The translations under genes were made by a program, and so were the position numbers. A stretch of 5,141 nucleotides of DNA from contig WTCK01000276.1 in assembly GCA_013138615.1 (NCBI GenBank), positions 1 to 5,141 of the forward strand, written 5' to 3'. Position 1 is the first letter of the stretch. Every line of letters begins with the position of its first letter. The notes beneath the pieces were generated by a model, which was not told where the DNA came from, searched no databases, and saw only the letters and a program-made list of their open reading frames with translations. Positions 4,183-5,141 of the stretch are shown here, in pieces. Source of the stretch: Candidatus Thorarchaeota archaeon (GTDB lineage Archaea; Asgardarchaeota; Thorarchaeia; Thorarchaeales; Thorarchaeaceae).

Positions 4183-5141
4183 CTATGGTGAGTAGGGACC
4201 TTTGCCTTTCTTCTTAGCGATTAGAAGACCTCCAACAATGACCACGGCAACAACGCCGATACCACCGCCTAGCAAAACCCAATCAATAGCCCCAGGGGGA
4301 GGCCCTAGGGATTCGATGGAGAGCTCATGAAGCTGATTGCTTACAAGTGGCGTAATCTCTACGTAGAAACTCCCCTCACCTCCAAGCGTTCTTGTCGCGT
4401 GGAACGAAAGGAGAATCTCATTGCTGATTGCCCCGATCTGGAAGGCTGCCTCGCTTCCTGTTGAACCAACAAGTCGATCGTTTAGACTTGGCCAGTCCAA
4501 GAATTGTGTCCAACCCGTGTAGTTCTGATAGCCAAGAGCATACCAAGAACTCACATCACTGACAATTACTGAGACATTGTACCACACGCCCTCTTCACAG
4601 GCTATGGAGAGCCCATAGGTTTCAGACGCATCACCAGGGTCACCGAGAGTGAAGTTGTGGGATGCTGATGTCGTTTCTGCTGAGATTGATGCAGTCTGGT
4701 TGAATATCTCAGACCAACGATCCTCAAACTCAATTTCGTACTCAACAGTATAGCCAGGATACAGATTCCCAGGACCTGCAGTGTTGTTCTGAACTTGGTA
4801 TGGGCTGATAGCAACCACTAAGAAACCATCTGCAAGACTGGATAAGGACCTCGTTGTGAAGTTGTTACCAAACGCCATCCAATGTCCTCCAACCTCTCTG
4901 TTGCCAAGATTATTGCTATAGCCTGTCGTATACAAACCATGGGTGTTGTAGAAGTCATAGTCAGCTGACACAGTGATGTTATCCTGAGTCAACAGTGATA
5001 TGTTGGTGAGGTACCAGTTAACGGTACTCACATTGAACCGAGCACCCACAACACTGCCATCAGAAACCTCCAATGTACTAGGGTTATCAAAAACCGGGCC
5101 CACAGTGAATTGGTAGTAGCCGCTTGACGGCAGATTTCCTA
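4183..5141 (-). CDS. C-terminal part of an exported, sequon-rich surface protein with one C-terminal membrane anchor (5' truncated by window)
   Basis: The frame is open from the right edge to the TAG at 4183-4185 (318 residues visible). The GTG at 5101-5103 has coding sequence in frame before it (NLPSSGYYQFT), so it is not evidence of a start. The bulk is rich in S, T, N, G and aromatics, with beta-like alternation and nine N-x-S/T sequons (for example NVS, NIS, NIT, NFT, NQT, NYT). This suggests an extracellular beta-sandwich protein modified by archaeal N-glycosylation. Near the end, a G/P linker (ESLGPPPGAIDW) leads to a ~22-residue hydrophobic helix (WVLLGGGIGVVAVVIVGGLL), then the basic tail KKKGKG. 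That arrangement places the C-terminus in the cytoplasm and the body outside. I do not recognise a named domain; ligand, adhesin or enzyme roles cannot be told apart. A single cysteine is visible. Confidence 0.8.
   Translation of the reverse strand, partial: GNLPSSGYYQFTVGPVFDNPSTLEVSDGSVVGARFNVSTVNWYLTNISLLTQDNITVSADYDFYNTHGLYTTGYSNNLGNREVGGHWMAFGNNFTTRSLSSLADGFLVVAISPYQVQNNTAGPGNLYPGYTVEYEIEFEDRWSEIFNQTASISAETTSASHNFTLGDPGDASETYGLSIACEEGVWYNVSVIVSDVSSWYALGYQNYTGWTQFLDWPSLNDRLVGSTGSEAAFQIGAISNEILLSFHATRTLGGEGSFYVEITPLVSNQLHELSIESLGPPPGAIDWVLLGGGIGVVAVVIVGGLLIAKKKGKGPYSP

Noticed and set aside
1..5141. CRISPR arrays, insertion sequences, attachment sites or transposase fragments
   Set aside because: No spaced direct repeats, no terminal inverted repeats flanking a gene, no target duplications and no transposase or integrase motifs were seen on either strand.

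Overview
The window looks like a piece of an archaeal chromosome with moderate GC content. The best evidence is a full-length archaeal-type S-adenosylmethionine synthetase, which is a separate lineage from bacterial MetK. Supporting signs are an XRE-HTH/CBS-pair regulator of a type common in archaea, A/T-rich TATA-like boxes a few tens of bases upstream of starts, several GTG/TTG starts, and a sequon-rich surface protein ending in one membrane helix plus a lysine cluster. The phylum cannot be fixed from this sequence. An Asgard (for example Thorarchaeota-like) or other uncultured lineage is only a guess from the style of the proteins.

Layout, left to right. (1) Bases 1-492, plus strand: the 3' end of a CPA1/NhaP-like cation/proton antiporter, whose frame is open to base 1. 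Its last membrane helix is followed by a charged cytoplasmic tail with a duplicated 24-residue motif. (2) Bases 532-1188, minus strand: an unrecognised 218-residue helical protein, convergent with the antiporter; a small hairpin separates the two stops. (3) Bases 1299-1832, minus strand: an XRE helix-turn-helix protein with two CBS domains. (4) Bases 1833-1959: a divergent control region with a 15-bp imperfect inverted repeat (13/15) and further palindromes. (5) Bases 1960-3159, plus strand: archaeal S-adenosylmethionine synthetase. (6) Bases 3160-3418: a run of three hairpins, then a TATA-like box. (7) Bases 3419-3979, plus strand: an unrecognised 186-residue soluble helical protein. (8) Bases 4002-4175: two strong hairpin/T-tract terminators facing opposite ways. 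(9) Bases 4183-5141, minus strand: the C-terminal part of a large exported, probably N-glycosylated, membrane-anchored protein, whose frame is open to the right edge.

The most interesting point is the divergent pair in the middle. CBS pairs bind adenosyl ligands, and an archaeal CBS protein (MJ0100) is known to bind S-adenosylmethionine and methylthioadenosine. Here a DNA-binding CBS protein with two intact S/T-x-x-D motifs shares a palindrome-rich control region with the enzyme that makes S-adenosylmethionine. This suggests, but does not prove, a product-sensing transcriptional loop. The other genes show no clear functional link to this pair.
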